Source of the DNA: Thalassovita gelatinovora
Lineage (GTDB): Bacteria > Pseudomonadota > Alphaproteobacteria > Rhodobacterales > Rhodobacteraceae
Assembly (NCBI RefSeq): GCF_001458355.1
Contig: NZ_CYSA01000005.1
Coordinates: 62,001-126,000 of the forward strand
Length of the DNA stretch: 64,000 nucleotides
Direction of reading: 5' to 3'
Below the pieces are notes generated by a model, which made no database searches, had not been told where the DNA came from, and worked only from the letters and a program-made list of their open reading frames with translations. The translations under genes were made by a program, and so were the position numbers. This document shows positions 63,447 through 64,000 of this stretch, piece by piece. Numbering within the stretch: the stretch's first letter is position 1; every line of letters begins with the position of its first letter.

Positions 63447-63947
63447 GTGCAGCGTCTTGAACGACAGTTCTTATTGATTTCCCGTGGCGCGGCGATGATC
63501 GGCGTGCTGTTCTTGCTGATGATTTCCGGCTTGTCGGTCGTTGATATCATAACCCGCGAAATCAGCGGCCAACCGATCCGCGGCGCGGGCGACATCGCCC
63601 ATCTATTGACGATCCTGATCATCGCCGCGTGCTTTCCGGCCGGGTTGCTGGAACGGCGACAGATCAAGGTCACCTTTCTGGGTGCGATCTTGCCGCGTGC
63701 AGCAAACCGTGCGCTTGAAGTGTTCGGCGCATTGATGACCGGTCTGATGTTCCTGGCGATTGCGTATTACGTCACGCTGCACGCGCAGCGGGTCAGCGCC
63801 AGCCACGAATACACCATGGTGCTGAACCTTCCGATCGCACCGTGGTGGTGGGTTGCCACTGCCTGTTTCTGGGTCTGCGTTCCGGCGCAGCTTTTTGTTA
63901 CCGTGGCCGAAATTCTCGGTCGCCCAGCCCCTTACCACGAGGCCTGA
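63447..63947 (+). CDS. dctQ: TRAP transporter small permease
   Basis: A 166-residue four-helix membrane protein. It starts at GTG 63447 with AGGAGGG just before; the frame upstream is not membrane-like. SVVDIITREISGQPIRGAGD and FPAGLLERRQIKVTFLG are the DctQ pattern. The large permease gene begins one base after its stop. Confidence 0.9.
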   Translation: MQRLERQFLLISRGAAMIGVLFLLMISGLSVVDIITREISGQPIRGAGDIAHLLTILIIAACFPAGLLERRQIKVTFLGAILPRAANRALEVFGALMTGLMFLAIAYYVTLHAQRVSASHEYTMVLNLPIAPWWWVATACFWVCVPAQLFVTVAEILGRPAPYHEA

Positions 63948-63948
63948 C

Positions 63949-64000
63949 ATGGAACCGCATATTATCGGCTTGCTTGGCCTGGGTTTGATGCTGCTATTGA
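63949..64000 (+). CDS. dctM: TRAP transporter large permease (start only)
   Basis: ATG at 63949 opens a frame, MEPHIIGLLGLGLMLLL, that is still open at the window edge. Its place after dctQ and the hydrophobic start identify it as the DctM subunit. Confidence 0.75.
   Translation, partial: MEPHIIGLLGLGLMLLL

Overview
The window reads as chromosome of an alphaproteobacterium of the order Rhodobacterales, most likely the Roseobacter group. Supporting signs are high GC, a complete RcGTA-type gene transfer agent cluster, an adjacent LuxR/LuxI pair, a carboxynorspermidine pathway, a clade I (Tat-exported) nitrous oxide reductase operon and TRAP/Ugp transporters. I cannot name the genus.

Layout. 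1-3.7 kb: 3' end of the pyruvate dehydrogenase E2 gene, a DUF1772 membrane protein behind tandem palindromic operators, a LysR regulator, a small membrane protein and cysE. 3.8-17.7 kb (minus strand): a gene transfer agent (GTA) structural cluster from small terminase to the large tail-fibre/glycosidase protein, in canonical order and without visible damage. The only roomy gap in its head-tail part carries a multi-hairpin element. 18-20.4 kb: carboxynorspermidine decarboxylase and dehydrogenase, divergent from the GTA across a 29-bp dyad. 20.6-26.1 kb: a GFA-family protein and a fatty acid synthesis block (mltG-fabF, acpP, fabG, fabD). 26.3-28.8 kb: a cytochrome b561-YceI fusion facing a secreted YceI protein, plus a membrane protein of unknown function. 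29-30.2 kb: rpsF-rpsR-rplI behind a structured leader. 30.5-32.2 kb: luxR-luxI with a 30-bp dyad ahead of luxI. 32.3-34.5 kb: DUF1330 protein, trigger factor and tRNA-Leu(UAG).

34.6-45.8 kb (minus strand): nitrogen oxide genes, nnrS with a 5-formyltetrahydrofolate cyclo-ligase gene, then nosRZDFYLX headed by a small Cys-rich exported protein that overlaps nosR. A hybrid NnrR/FNR-like box lies just upstream. About 1 kb of AT-rich DNA without genes follows. 46.7-51 kb: a glycerol-3-phosphate-type ABC transporter (ugpBAEC), then an acyl-CoA ligase. 52.8-53.5 kb: a decayed IS481-type transposase relic and a CIA30 protein.

53.6-64 kb: a divergent catabolic locus. On the minus strand are a carotenoid/stilbene oxygenase, a regulator made of two HxlR-plus-Cys modules, an IclR regulator and a hotdog thioesterase. 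On the plus strand, overlapping genes encode an alpha/beta hydrolase, a nitronate monooxygenase-like flavoprotein, an acyl-adenylating ligase and a thiolase, followed closely by a TRAP transporter that runs off the end. Together they suggest uptake of an organic acid, oxidative cleavage of a conjugated double bond, CoA activation and thiolytic breakdown. The substrate is not evident from sequence. This locus, the hairpin element inside the GTA operon and the Cys-rich nos protein are the parts most worth a second look.
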